Assembly (NCBI RefSeq): GCF_000615905.1
Contig: NZ_BAMN01000013.1
Span: forward strand, 1 to 52,194
DNA length: 52,194 nt
Direction of reading: 5' to 3'
From: Companilactobacillus nodensis DSM 19682 = JCM 14932 = NBRC 107160
GTDB lineage: Bacteria > Bacillota > Bacilli > Lactobacillales > Lactobacillaceae
Every line of letters starts with the position of its first letter. The stretch's first letter is position 1. The notes under the pieces were generated by a model, which did no database searches, had not been told where the DNA came from, and saw only the letters and a program-made list of their open reading frames with translations. Both the position numbers and the translations under genes were made by a program. Below are positions 25,498 to 35,280 of the stretch, piece after piece.

Positions 25498-26521
25498 ATG
25501 CAAAAAGCAACTATAAAAGATGTTTCTGAGAGATCTGGTTTCTCAATAACTACTATTTCCAGAGTATTAAATGGAAACTATCCAGTAAAAAAAGAAACCC
25601 GTGAAAAAATAATGAAAGCAATTGATGAACTAAATTTTAGCAGAAACTCATCTGCCAGAAACTTGAGGACAAAAAAATCAAACTTAATTGGATTAGTTGT
25701 GGCTGATATAAATAATCCTTACTACTCCAAAATCGCAAAAAAAAATTGATGACGGTTTATTTGAAAAAGGATACAACTTATTGGTGTGTAACACTGATGA
25801 ATCGGAGGAGAAAGAAAAAAGAATACTATCCACTCTTCAGGATAAAGATGTTGATGCAATAGTCATATCACCTGCTGCTAAAAACATTGAATTATTACGA
25901 CAATTAACTGATGCAGGGACAAGAATAGTATTGATAGATAGAAATATGGGGATACTGGATATTCCCTTCGTAGGTAGTGATAATTTTTCTGAATCAAAAA
26001 TTTTAACAGAATATCTTATTCAACAAGGACATCAAAAGATAATGTTTGTATCTGGTACTGATAAAGCAATAACTGCACAGGATAGATTATTCGGATACAA
26101 GGCTGCATTAGAAGAAAATAACCTACAGTTTGATGAAAAAAATGTCGTAAAAGGGTATTACAAGCAAGAAGACGCTTATAAAAATACTTACACCTTTTTG
26201 ACCAATAATTTAAAAAGTGATGAACCATGTACTGCAATTTTTAGCTCAAACAACCTGATGACAATTGGTATTATCCAGGCAATACATGAATTAAATCTAC
26301 GAATACCTCAGGATATATCCTTAGTGTCTTTTGGACAATTAGATTCTCAAGAAATTATTGAGCCAAAAGTCACTTGTATAAAGCAAAACATAGAGCAATT
26401 AGCAAAAAGCACATTAGAAAAAACTATAGAGGCTCTTGATGATAATAAAAGTAATATCGATAGCAATATAATTCGAGATTCATTAGAAATTGGAACATCA
26501 GTAAAAAACTTAAATAAATAA
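25498..26521 (+). pseudogene. LacI-family regulator frameshifted in an A9 tract
   Basis: LacI/GalR repressor of about 340 residues. An N-terminal helix-turn-helix (IKDVSERSGFSITTISRVLNG) is followed by a periplasmic-binding-like effector domain. The first frame ends after NNPYYSKIAKKN; the second resumes as DDGLFEKGYNLLVCNTDES. The break is at a run of nine A (25737-25745). Eight A would restore KIAKKIDDG, and the total length is 3n+1. This could be sequence error, a true mutation, or a site where polymerase slippage makes some functional protein. It divergently faces the rbsD-like operon and probably binds the palindromes between them. Confidence 0.85.
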
Positions 26522-26550
26522 AAAAAGTTACCTACTGGTAACTTTTTTTA
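26521..26550. terminator. Bidirectional terminator between the lacI-type and deoR genes
   Basis: AAAAAGTTACC and GGTAACTTTTTTT around TACT. Confidence 0.9.
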
Positions 26551-27501
26551 CATTTCAATCAATTTTTTTGCGGTATTCTCATCAATAATTAATACATTTG
26601 CGTAATGGCCTAGTAAAGCAGCATGAATAGAATTTAACTTTCTTTCACCACCAGCAACTAAAATGGAATAATCTTTATCTTTCAAACTCTCCAAATCTAT
26701 ACCAATAGTACGACTGTTCAACTCCTGATCCGCTATTTTCCCATCAGCATTTATAAACCTAGAACTTATATCACCAACGGCTTCTTTTTTCAACTCAGCT
26801 ATCTCATTATCATTTAAATACCCTAAATTGAATAACATCGCATCATCTCTGACAGTCCCAACTGTATACAATGCAATACTTGATTTTTTCCCTTGCTTAA
26901 TAATATATTCAATATGTCGATCTTCTTGAACCAAACGACAAGTTTCTGGATTATCAAAAATAACTGGTAATGGTAAACTTTCTGAATCAGCATGAAATGC
27001 CGTCGAAAAATCATTAATAACTTCATTAGCAAAGTTATTGGTCATTGAATGGGTGACACTACCCTTCAACTGCACAACCTGTACACCCTGCTGATTGTTA
27101 TCCTCTGGTAATAAATTATTAGCTATTTCTCGCATAGTTTGCCCCCAAGTAACACCAACAATATCATTATCCTTTACTATTCTCTCCAGATATTCGGCTC
27201 CAACCTTTCCTATACTTTTAATAATTGTCCTATAATCATTAGACGGAGAATATACAACGATAACCTTTGACAATGAATACTTACTTTCTAATGCATTCTC
27301 TATATTTGAAGTATCATCAAACGGATCTTTAATATTTATTTCAACATAACCATTATCGCGAGCATACTGAAGCAATCGAGAAACCGTAGGTCTAGATAAC
27401 CCCATTTCTTTAGCAATCTTACTCTGATCAAAATTACTTTGGTAATAAAATCGCGCAACTCTAAGTGATTGCTTTATTCGCTTCATCTCTGTGCTTTCCA
27501 T
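26548..27501 (-). CDS. deoR: SorC-family regulator of the deoxyribose operon (DeoR type)
   Basis: 317 residues. The helix-turn-helix is near the N-terminus (DQSKIAKEMGLSRPTVSRLLQYA, about residues 20-45). The rest is a SorC sugar-phosphate-binding domain with GVTWGQTMREIANNL and a C-terminal LVAGGERKLNSIHAALLG. Bacillus DeoR of this family is released by deoxyribose 5-phosphate. It lies at the end of the deo operon but behind a strong terminator, so it probably has its own promoter in 27502-27550. AAGGAGC precedes the ATG. Confidence 0.88.
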   Translation of the reverse strand: MESTEMKRIKQSLRVARFYYQSNFDQSKIAKEMGLSRPTVSRLLQYARDNGYVEINIKDPFDDTSNIENALESKYSLSKVIVVYSPSNDYRTIIKSIGKVGAEYLERIVKDNDIVGVTWGQTMREIANNLLPEDNNQQGVQVVQLKGSVTHSMTNNFANEVINDFSTAFHADSESLPLPVIFDNPETCRLVQEDRHIEYIIKQGKKSSIALYTVGTVRDDAMLFNLGYLNDNEIAELKKEAVGDISSRFINADGKIADQELNSRTIGIDLESLKDKDYSILVAGGERKLNSIHAALLGHYANVLIIDENTAKKLIEM

Positions 27502-27551
27502 AATAAAAGCTCCTTAATTACTTATATAACATACATTATCATACATAATAT

Positions 27552-27589
27552 AAAAAATAACATGTTGGGTTTCCAACATGTTATTTTTT
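27552..27589 (-). terminator. Terminator at the end of deoK
   Basis: AAAAAATAACATGTTGG and CCAACATGTTATTTTTT pair perfectly around a 4-nt loop. Confidence 0.9.
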
Positions 27590-27591
27590 AT

Positions 27592-28512
27592 CTAAGCCTT
27601 AATCTTTAATATTTCATCTAATTCAGCTTTAGTTGGATATGACTTCTGTGTCCCTTTTCTGGTAACAGTAACAGCAGCATATTGATTAGCATCTCTTAAT
27701 GCTTCTGGAACACTTTCACCCTCTGTAAAGTAATGTGCAAATGAACCAATAAATGAATCACCTGCACCTGTAGTATCCACCGCAGCGACTTTCTTTCCGG
27801 GTACAATTTCACTATGTTCTTTATTAACCCATAAGACACCTTTAGAACCAATCGTCACGATAACATTTCCAACCCCCTTTTCAATAAGGGCATTGGCGGC
27901 AACTTTAATTTCATCAAGATTATTAGTTGGTAATCCAGTTAAGGTTGCTAACTCCGTCTCGTTAGGGGAGAAAAATTCAACTTTAGAAACATATTCCATA
28001 TTTAAATCCTTATTAGCTGGAGCCGGGTTTAACAGCACAGGAACATTATTTTTAACAGCCAAATCAATTGCATGATAATTAGTTTCTAATGGTATTTCTT
28101 GTTGCAATACAACTAGCTTAGAGTTCTTAATCTTATCCTCATATTCATCTAAAACTTCAGGAGTTAATTCATTATTAGCACCTTTGATAACAATAATTCT
28201 ATTATCGGATGAAGGGTCAACGAAAATAGGAGCAACACCACTATTGCAATCTCCAACACCAATTCCAGTCGTATCAATACCTGATTTCTTAAAGTTATCT
28301 AATTGTTCCTTACCAAAATTATCATGACCAACCATAGAAATGAAACTTACATCTGATCCTAATCTAGAAGCAGCAACTGCTTGGTTAGCTCCTTTTCCAC
28401 CGAATCCCATTTCAAACTCTGGTGCAGATACAGTTTCACCTTCAACTGGCATTCTATCCAAATACGTCATTAAATCTATCATGTTTGATCCGATTACAGT
28501 AATATCACTCAT
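27592..28512 (-). CDS. deoK: Deoxyribokinase (PfkB family)
   Basis: 306 residues of the ribokinase fold. Signature 1 is GGKGANQAVAASRLG; the catalytic loop is VDTTGAGDSFIGSF. NPAPANKDL and SPNETELATLTG are typical of ribokinases and deoxyribokinases. Sequence alone does not separate ribose from 2-deoxyribose, but the place between a deoxyribose mutarotase and the terminator in a deoC operon argues for 2-deoxy-D-ribose to its 5-phosphate. CTAGGAGG precedes the ATG; the gap to deoM is 15 nt. Confidence 0.85.
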   Translation of the reverse strand: MSDITVIGSNMIDLMTYLDRMPVEGETVSAPEFEMGFGGKGANQAVAASRLGSDVSFISMVGHDNFGKEQLDNFKKSGIDTTGIGVGDCNSGVAPIFVDPSSDNRIIVIKGANNELTPEVLDEYEDKIKNSKLVVLQQEIPLETNYHAIDLAVKNNVPVLLNPAPANKDLNMEYVSKVEFFSPNETELATLTGLPTNNLDEIKVAANALIEKGVGNVIVTIGSKGVLWVNKEHSEIVPGKKVAAVDTTGAGDSFIGSFAHYFTEGESVPEALRDANQYAAVTVTRKGTQKSYPTKAELDEILKIKA

Positions 28513-28527
28513 ATTTTTGTATACCTC

Positions 28528-29547
28528 CTAGTGTTCTAATCCAGTAGTTACACTGAATTTACGTTCTTCCAATGGATTCAAGAAAATCAAAGTACCAGCC
28601 TTTTCTGCAGCATGGTATCCTTCTGGACGACTTGTTCCAGGTAATGCAAATGCTGCAACTTGTTGATCCTTATTATATAGAATCCAACGAGTAACAATTG
28701 GAAATTGTGCAGTAGTTATCTTAGTCACAAAATTCTTTCCATCTGCCAAATTCATTCTAAATTCAGCTTTATCAGCAAACTTAGTCAAATCACTTGTAAA
28801 GAATACAATTTCTGGATCATAACGACTTGAATCATCTAGTTTATTAATAATCTTGCCGCTAGCTTTCAATTCATCATTATATGCAAGCCATTCTTTCGTT
28901 GGGTGAACGTGACTTGGAACACTCTCACGTAACTTGAAGGCATTGTCGGGAACTGATTGTGTCATAGTTGCATTTTCTGGATATGCATAGTTCATATGGC
29001 ACATATATTGTAGAGGCATTTTTTGATCTTTCAATAAGTTTGTAACACTCATCTTAATATCAAACAATCCACTACCACTGTGCATAGTTACACTTGGCTT
29101 TGCTAGATAGTGATATCCAAATCCCTTAACATATTCATGACTACTACCAACTTTTAATGAATCTCCATCAAGCTCTATGTAAGCATCAACCATCTTTGAT
29201 GTTGGAAATTCACCGTGCAATTGATAATTATCTTCTGGACCTGGGGTACCATTGGCTAATAAACCTGATGAGAATTGGAAGCATCCATATGTATCGGCAA
29301 TTCCCTTACCAGGAAGAGGTTGTGAAAACATATCTTTCATTTTCAATGACTGACCGTCAAAGATTGCATCCCAAATGATCATTCCCATGTATGGAAGCAA
29401 TGTTAGATGTCCACGCGAATTACTTACTTTTAATCCTTCGACACCGGAAGGATAAACAAATGATTCAACTGTGAAATCATCATTTTCTAAAATTTTAAAT
29501 GGTTTCTCATTAAATAGACTATGTGTTAAATGAATTGTACTTGTCAT
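28528..29547 (-). CDS. deoM: Aldose epimerase/mutarotase-like protein (DeoM, DUF4432 type)
   Basis: 339 residues of the galactose-mutarotase fold. Recognisable pieces are LLPYMGMIIWDAIFDG near residue 50, YLAKPSVTMHSGSGLFDIKMSVTNL near 148, and PLQYMCHMNYAYPENA near 180, where the His is a likely catalytic residue. In known deo operons this protein interconverts deoxyribose anomers or ring forms for the kinase. It is third in the deoC-deoP-deoM-deoK operon. TTAGGAG precedes the ATG. Confidence 0.8.
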   Translation of the reverse strand: MTSTIHLTHSLFNEKPFKILENDDFTVESFVYPSGVEGLKVSNSRGHLTLLPYMGMIIWDAIFDGQSLKMKDMFSQPLPGKGIADTYGCFQFSSGLLANGTPGPEDNYQLHGEFPTSKMVDAYIELDGDSLKVGSSHEYVKGFGYHYLAKPSVTMHSGSGLFDIKMSVTNLLKDQKMPLQYMCHMNYAYPENATMTQSVPDNAFKLRESVPSHVHPTKEWLAYNDELKASGKIINKLDDSSRYDPEIVFFTSDLTKFADKAEFRMNLADGKNFVTKITTAQFPIVTRWILYNKDQQVAAFALPGTSRPEGYHAAEKAGTLIFLNPLEERKFSVTTGLEH

Positions 29548-29583
29548 TTTAAAGTCTCCTAATTAAATTTTATAATCAAACTA

Positions 29584-30927
29584 CTAATTACCTTGTTTAA
29601 CTTGATTACGTGAATAGAACAAAACAATAACGAAACATACTAATGAAACAATAAATGAATATGACATTGATTTCGTCCAATCAGCAACTAATCCCTGAAC
29701 TAAAGGAATAAATGCACCACCAATAATTGACATAACAATAATGGCACCAGCTGTTTCTGTATGACGCTTATCTTTAACTGTACTCAATGTCTTAGCATAG
29801 ATTGTTGCCCAACAAGGACCAAACAAGCCACTTACTAAGATTGCTGCATATACAGCGGTCATATTATGTACCAAAATAATGTATATCAATGCAATCGATC
29901 CAATAATACTGAACCAAAGTAAGATTTTTGATGAACCAAATTTGTTCATTAAGAAGTTAGCTGCAACTTTACCCAAGAAGAACGCAATATAACTAAAAAT
30001 CATAAATGTAGAAGCATCACGTTCATTAATACTAGTATTTAAACTCATAGCTAAACGAATTGTAAATGACCATACGGCCGTCTGCATTCCGATATACATG
30101 AATTGTGTGAAGATACCCTTTTTGAAGGGTTTATTATGTAGCAAATATTTCAAAGTTTCAGTAATTTTAGCACCCTTAGCAGATGCATCACTCTTAACTT
30201 TACTTGCTGGAAATTCAGTCAATGCAAAAATAATAATTGCCGCAATTAACACAACGATAATATATTTATATGGCAGTAAAGTCTTTTGTAAAGCCTGTTC
30301 ACCAAAAGCAATTCTGGCAGAACCAGATAAACCACTCATTTGCTTTTCTAGACTTGCTCCAGATCCAAAAATTAAGTACTTACCAAGTAAAATACCCGTT
30401 ACAGCACCAACAGGATAGAATGTTTGAGAAATATTCAATCTCAATGTTGATGAACTCTCAGGTCCTAATAGAGAACTATAAGTATTTGCTGATGTTTCCA
30501 AAAAACTTAATCCAATCGCAATGGCGAATAAAGCTACTAAAAAGACACTATATGTAGCCATTGTGGATGCTGGAAAGAATAACATACATCCCGCAGTATA
30601 GAAAAACAGTCCAATCAAAATTGCAATTTTATAAGATGTCTTCTTAATTACAATAGAAGCCGGAATAGCAATTACAAAGTATCCTCCGTAGAATGCACTT
30701 TGAACAAAAGCACTAGCAAAATTACTTAAAGTAAAAATAGTTTTAAACTGTGTGATTAAAATATCATTTAAACTTGCGGCAGCCGCCCACATAGGAAAAA
30801 GGCATGATAATAAAATGAATTGGAAAATAGGAATCTTATTTAAATATCCATCGTCCATTTGCTTTGCATGGAGTTTAAAAAGATGAAACCCATGGCCACC
30901 TGTTTTATGTACTGATGTATTATCCAT
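29584..30927 (-). CDS. deoP: Deoxyribose permease, FucP-like MFS
   Basis: 447 residues with 12 membrane segments, clearly paralogous to the permease at 21909 over the whole length (LNDILITQFKTIFTLSNFASAFVQSAFYGGYF). The N-terminus carries a short extra hydrophilic stretch rich in His and Gly. In deo operons this family imports 2-deoxyribose with protons. AAAGGA precedes the ATG, 18 nt downstream of deoC. Confidence 0.87.
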   Translation of the reverse strand: MDNTSVHKTGGHGFHLFKLHAKQMDDGYLNKIPIFQFILLSCLFPMWAAAASLNDILITQFKTIFTLSNFASAFVQSAFYGGYFVIAIPASIVIKKTSYKIAILIGLFFYTAGCMLFFPASTMATYSVFLVALFAIAIGLSFLETSANTYSSLLGPESSSTLRLNISQTFYPVGAVTGILLGKYLIFGSGASLEKQMSGLSGSARIAFGEQALQKTLLPYKYIIVVLIAAIIIFALTEFPASKVKSDASAKGAKITETLKYLLHNKPFKKGIFTQFMYIGMQTAVWSFTIRLAMSLNTSINERDASTFMIFSYIAFFLGKVAANFLMNKFGSSKILLWFSIIGSIALIYIILVHNMTAVYAAILVSGLFGPCWATIYAKTLSTVKDKRHTETAGAIIVMSIIGGAFIPLVQGLVADWTKSMSYSFIVSLVCFVIVLFYSRNQVKQGN

Positions 30928-30945
30928 TATTTATTCCTTTCTTAT

Positions 30946-31593
30946 CTAGCCGTTAATAATTTTAATACTTGCACTAGTTCCAAGTCTTGTAGCACCAGCA
31001 TCAATCATTGCTTGAGCTTCTTCTTTAGAGTGGATACCACCTGAAGCTTTAACTTGAGTATGATCTCCGACAGTATCTTTTAATAACTTAACATCTTCAA
31101 CTTTTGCACCACTAGTTGAGAACCCTGTTGAAGTCTTAACAAACTCTGCCCCAGCATTCATAACTAATTGAGCAGCTTTAACTTTCTCATCGTCCGTTAA
31201 CAATGCCGTTTCAATAATTACTTTAACTAGCTTCTTATTTGAATGTCCTTCTTCGACAACAGCCTTAATATCTTGTTCAACCTTGTCATAATTCTTTCCT
31301 TTTAGTTCACCAATATTAAGAACCATATCTAATTCATCAACACCATCGTCAATTGCTTGTTTTGCTTCAGCAACTTTGATAGCTGTTGTATTTGCTCCTA
31401 GAGGAAATCCTATTACAGTAGCAGTATTTACATCTGAACCCTCAAGTGCTTCATGAACATGTTTAACCCAATATGGATTTACCATAACTGAAGCGAAGTC
31501 ATATTCTTTTGCTTCAGCAATAACTTTATCTATTTGTGATTCTGTAGCTTCTGGTTTTAGTAATGTGTGATCAATGTATTTATTTAGTTTCAT
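30946..31593 (-). CDS. deoC: Deoxyribose-phosphate aldolase
   Basis: 215-residue class I aldolase that splits 2-deoxyribose 5-P into glyceraldehyde 3-P and acetaldehyde. The Schiff-base Lys is in [14 protein letters not shown] and the proton-relay Lys in [13 protein letters not shown]. The N-terminus is the standard [15 protein letters not shown]. The frame is open 36 codons further upstream, but AAAGGGG nine nt before the ATG at 31591-31593 and the family length fix the start. It is the first gene of the deo operon. Confidence 0.95.
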   Translation of the reverse strand: MKLNKYIDHTLLKPEATESQIDKVIAEAKEYDFASVMVNPYWVKHVHEALEGSDVNTATVIGFPLGANTTAIKVAEAKQAIDDGVDELDMVLNIGELKGKNYDKVEQDIKAVVEEGHSNKKLVKVIIETALLTDDEKVKAAQLVMNAGAEFVKTSTGFSTSGAKVEDVKLLKDTVGDHTQVKASGGIHSKEEAQAMIDAGATRLGTSASIKIING

Positions 31594-31647
31594 AGTTGAA
31601 ACCCCTTTCATATCTGATGACAATAGAATAGCATCATTTTTTACATA

Positions 31648-31661
31648 TGTAAACGTTATCA
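31648..31661. promoter_or_regulatory. cre site of the deo operon
   Basis: TGATAACGTTTACA on the minus strand matches the cre consensus at 13 of 14 positions, in the deoC leader. Confidence 0.6.
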
Positions 31662-31662
31662 A

Positions 31663-31696
31663 TGAAATTATGTTCACTTTTTTTGTTTTATGTTCG
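31663..31696 (-). promoter_or_regulatory. Candidate DeoR operator with an upstream half-site
   Basis: On the minus strand TGAACATAATTTCA (31663-31676) is an inverted repeat close to the palindrome I recall for Bacillus DeoR. A second GAACATAA half-site lies about 20 bp upstream (31688-31695). Confidence 0.5.
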
Positions 31697-31711
31697 TTCA
31701 AAAATTACAAC

Positions 31712-31743
31712 AAAAAAAGAGATAATCATTGATTATCTCTTTA
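31712..31743 (-). terminator. Terminator of the histidine-phosphatase pair
   Basis: AAAGAGATAATC and GATTATCTCTTT with T7 on the minus strand. Confidence 0.85.
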
Positions 31744-31751
31744 ATATCTTG

Positions 31752-32410
31752 CTATTCAGCAATCTCGGGAACAAAATTGAACTTTAAAAGTTTAAAATCG
31801 TCATTAGTTAAATTAGTAATAGTAATACTACCATTATCGGGAAATGCCCTTGAACTACCAAAATTTGACTTAAAATACTTCAATAACAATGTTTCTATAT
31901 ATGCTCCATGAGTTACTACTAAAATTCTGGAATCCATACAGTTCTCCAATAATAATTGGTCCACAGCCTTTTCTATTCTAACCCCTAAATCATTAACATC
32001 TTCAGCCATTGTTTGGGATCTGCCCTTTTTAAAACTTCTCTAGCAAACTCAATCGAGTATTTTGCTGAGACCTCATTTTGAGTAGAACAACCATATGGCT
32101 TTGCTAACATCTTCCAAGTTTTTGCCGCTTCTGAGCCTTCAAAAAAGCCAAAAAATATTTCTCTAAAGTTACTACTGATTTTTATTTCTGGAGGGTTCTT
32201 CAAATTTTCATCTTTTATTATCTCAGCTGTATCCATGGCTCTTTTTAAATCCGAACTGTATATTGCATCAAATTTTGTATTTTGTAAATATTTTCCAGTC
32301 AGCCTTAGGTCTTCAATTCCCTGCTTTGTAAGTGGTGTATCTGACCATCCCTGCATCCTATTTATTAAATTAAAGATTGTCTGTCCATGCCTTACAAAAT
32401 ATACTTCCAT
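31752..32410 (-). pseudogene. Histidine phosphatase family gene (second of tandem), frameshifted
   Basis: About 219 codons when repaired. The start is the ATG at 32408-32410, six nt after GGAGG, and it begins MEVYFVRHGQTIFNLINRMQGW. The first frame ends at LKRADPKQWLKMLMI. The neighbouring frame carries on MAEDVNDLGVRIEKAVDQ to LLKFNFVPEIAE. The paralogue at 21135 reads DPTGMAENVEDL here, so one base is missing near 32005. The length 659 nt (3n+2) agrees. Function as for the paralogues; probably broken unless this is a sequence error. Confidence 0.82.
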
Positions 32411-33106
32411 CATATGCCTCCTCATCATTTTGGTTAATGATCGAAAAAACGTAATTATGAACCCTTGAATATTAAATTCCAATATTTTTATACCATCATT
32501 ACTCAAATTGGCTTTCAATACACTACCGTTTTCAGGATAGGCATCAGCAGGATCCATATCTTTATCATAAAATTTTAACATCATAGTTTTTATAAAAGTA
32601 CCATGCGTAACAACAAGTATTCGTGAATCGATTTCATTCTCTCTGAGTAATTGCCTAAATCCATCGTTCATTCTTGTATTCAATTCATCTGCATTTTCAG
32701 CATAGTGAAATGGGTCAGCATCCTTCATCGCATTTCTCGCAAAATCAATTGAATATTTTTTAATTATATTGTTTTGATTATTTATTCCGTAATTTCGTCC
32801 AATATCTTTCCAAGTGTCAATATTATTTAGACCCTCAAAGGAACCGAAAAAAATCTCTCGAAAGTTCCTACTTGTTTTAAGATTTAATTTGCTTACTTCA
32901 TTTTTACTCTCTAATATCTTTGCCGTATCCATAGCTCGTTTTAAATCTGAACTATAAAGTGCATCAAAATGGGTATTTTTAAGATATTCTCCTGTCTTTT
33001 TAAGATCTTCAACGCCTTTATCAGTAAGAGGTGTATCTGACCATCCTTGCATTTTACTCATTAGATTGAAAATGGTCTGTCCATGTCTAACAAAATATAT
33101 CTCCAT
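32411..33106 (-). CDS. Histidine phosphatase family protein (first of tandem), lacks its own stop
   Basis: Begins MEIYFVRHGQTIFNLMSKMQGW with the RHG motif. The second catalytic His is in ILVVTHGTFIKTMM. The domain should end near IKILEFNIQ, about residue 214, as in its paralogues. Instead the frame runs on without a stop through GFIITFFRSLTKMMRRHM into the next gene, producing an in-frame two-domain ORF to 31985. The downstream gene keeps its own ribosome-binding site, so this looks like stop-codon loss rather than an old fusion. The end coordinate given is where the next gene starts. Confidence 0.75.
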
Positions 33107-33159
33107 AAAATTCCCCTTATTAAAGACAATTTAATTATAAGCTTAACCTATAAAAGCAT

Positions 33160-35214
33160 TTAATCATTCAATTGCTGATAAATGAAATTCATTACATCAT
33201 CGACCGTAGTTTCCGGATTATCTAGCAGATGCAAAAAGCTTTCCATATTTAATAAGAACATTAGGTCCTGTAAAGCACTCAAATGATCGGTTGAATTGAT
33301 CGCGCTTAAAATAAATATGTATTTGATTCTTTTGTTGCTCTTTAAAATTAATGGCTTTCTCAAAGTAGCAAGCCCAACCCCAATTTTCTCTGCACCATAA
33401 TGTGGATTAGTGTGAGGTAATGCTATATCTGGAGCAATAATGAATGTAGAATCGCCTTTTTTAATTTGCTCAACTATTTCACTTACATATCCATTATTAA
33501 TTATTCTTTCATCCAAAAGCGGTTGTGCTGCAGTTAACACGGCATCAGCAAAGTTTGTACTTTCTATTTTTAATTTAACAAATTCTGGCTTTAAAACATC
33601 TAGTAGAGAAATCTTACGCTTGTTGAATACTGCTTTTGGTTTGAAAACATTGTCTGCCAATTCTTTTCTAATTCTGCCTAATACATCTGCATTATCAACG
33701 CTATGACTAATAATTCTCATAACTGAATCCAATGTCGGTACAACAAAATCAGTCGTAGAAAACTCACTATTTACTTTCTGCATAACAGAATATTTATCAT
33801 TTGTTGTCATAATAGGATTAATGACAAAACAGGGTTTACCTTTGGCAAACAGTTCACTTCGATAAAATGTCGAAAAGATCATATCTATCTCATCCATGTG
33901 CTTATCTAAATCTGCATAGGGGAATGGTACCAAAAACTTAATATTGGGAAACAAACTAGTTAACTGTAAATAAGCAAGTGCTGAACTTCCAATGCCATTG
34001 GGACATACTATTGCAGCAGATAAAAAATGTTTCTTTTGACTGTTGGAATTGTAAATAAAACCAATCAAATGAATCGTTAAAAATGCTATTTCTTCATCTG
34101 GAACTTTACCCAATTCATCCTTAAATGGAATAACAGCTTGAGCAACCAATGAAAAAATTTCTCCATATTCATGTACAACCTGTTTAGTTAATGGATTTGT
34201 AATAGGAAATTTAAATTGAAGTCTAAAATACATAGATCTGAAATGAGTAAATAATTGATGAACAACTTTGTCATTATCAACAAAACTAATACCGGATATA
34301 TCTGAAAACTTTGTCACAATTGAACTAGTAATGTCATAGATATGTTTATCCTCAATTAAATTATCGTAACCACCGATACTTAAACACAAAACAATTGTTG
34401 TCATATACTTAACTGTATTTACATTTGTTATTCCGAGTTTTTCTAGTATTTCTTTTGAAAATGTGTATTCGTTAGTCTTATTTATTTCATAATACTTTGC
34501 TTTAGCAGGAATATAATTTGGTTTCATCAATAATCTATTTAAAATAATTACTAAGATATAACAAAATTCCCTCAATCTATTTTCTACAAAATCAATATCA
34601 TATTTATTGGACTCACTAGAAACTAAATCGAACATGTCTTTTATTTTATAATCACTATTTAATTTTATAAAGTTATCCAGTAAATCAGCCCTATTTTCAA
34701 CCAATTCATTGGCAACCGATTTTATCAAATAACCTCTAACTGCATTCTCATTTCCGATAATTTTATAACCATTTTTTCTATCATAACTTATTTTTAATTG
34801 CTCATCTAATAACTCTACTTCAAGTTGTTTTAAATCTTTTGATACTGTCGATTGACTAACTTGTAAAAGCTCTTGTAAATGAACCAAAGACAAATAATCA
34901 TTATTTGTAGATAACAGAAGAATCAAAAAGAGTTTACGCTCTTCTGTGCTAAGAATATAACCTTTCAATGAAGTTAAATTATCGGACACTCTTATACTTA
35001 AAAGAAATTTATAGGTATCACTGGGTATTGTTATATATACACCTTCAGAATCTATTTTCTTTTTACCCTGGTCTGATAAATACTGATTAAGTTTATCAAT
35101 CGAATATTCTATTTGTCGATCAGTCAATGAAAGATTTTTAATTAACTCATCCTTTGTCAAAATTGGATTTTGAATCAGTTTATCAATAATTTGTAATTGC
35201 TTTTGATCTAGCAT
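33160..35214 (-). CDS. PRD-domain transcriptional regulator with EIIB and EIIA modules (BglG/MtlR type)
   Basis: About 684 residues. Order: helix-turn-helix (about 1-60), second helix-turn-helix (YLSLVHLQELLQVSQSTVSKDLKQL, about 100-130), PRD1 and PRD2 (about 170-390), an EIIB-like domain with VCPNGIGSSALA, and a C-terminal fructose/mannitol-type EIIA domain with the phospho-His in APDIALPHTNPHYGAE. Such regulators switch on adjacent PTS operons depending on phosphorylation by HPr and EII. The start at 35212-35214 follows AGGGGG; the extra 14 upstream codons overlap a terminator. It presumably activates the operon at 35281-38923. Confidence 0.9.
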   Translation of the reverse strand: MLDQKQLQIIDKLIQNPILTKDELIKNLSLTDRQIEYSIDKLNQYLSDQGKKKIDSEGVYITIPSDTYKFLLSIRVSDNLTSLKGYILSTEERKLFLILLLSTNNDYLSLVHLQELLQVSQSTVSKDLKQLEVELLDEQLKISYDRKNGYKIIGNENAVRGYLIKSVANELVENRADLLDNFIKLNSDYKIKDMFDLVSSESNKYDIDFVENRLREFCYILVIILNRLLMKPNYIPAKAKYYEINKTNEYTFSKEILEKLGITNVNTVKYMTTIVLCLSIGGYDNLIEDKHIYDITSSIVTKFSDISGISFVDNDKVVHQLFTHFRSMYFRLQFKFPITNPLTKQVVHEYGEIFSLVAQAVIPFKDELGKVPDEEIAFLTIHLIGFIYNSNSQKKHFLSAAIVCPNGIGSSALAYLQLTSLFPNIKFLVPFPYADLDKHMDEIDMIFSTFYRSELFAKGKPCFVINPIMTTNDKYSVMQKVNSEFSTTDFVVPTLDSVMRIISHSVDNADVLGRIRKELADNVFKPKAVFNKRKISLLDVLKPEFVKLKIESTNFADAVLTAAQPLLDERIINNGYVSEIVEQIKKGDSTFIIAPDIALPHTNPHYGAEKIGVGLATLRKPLILKSNKRIKYIFILSAINSTDHLSALQDLMFLLNMESFLHLLDNPETTVDDVMNFIYQQLND

Positions 35215-35237
35215 CAAAGTCCCCCTCTTAGATTCAC

Positions 35238-35276
35238 AAAAAGCTGACAGTCCCATTATAAGACTGACAGCTTTTT
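35238..35276 (-). terminator. Terminator of the PTS-aldolase operon
   Basis: AAAAAGCTGTCAGTC and GACTGTCAGCTTTTT, one mismatch, between the KDPG aldolase gene and the PRD regulator. Confidence 0.85.
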
Positions 35277-35280
35277 AAAA

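Noticed and set aside
30946-31701. 36-codon N-terminal extension of DeoC
   Set aside because: The extension runs through the operator and cre region and lacks a ribosome-binding site. The ATG at 31591-31593 has one, and gives the family length.
33160-35256. Longer start of the PRD regulator
   Set aside because: The first 14 codons overlap the terminator of the upstream operon; AGGGGG fits the ATG at 35212-35214.
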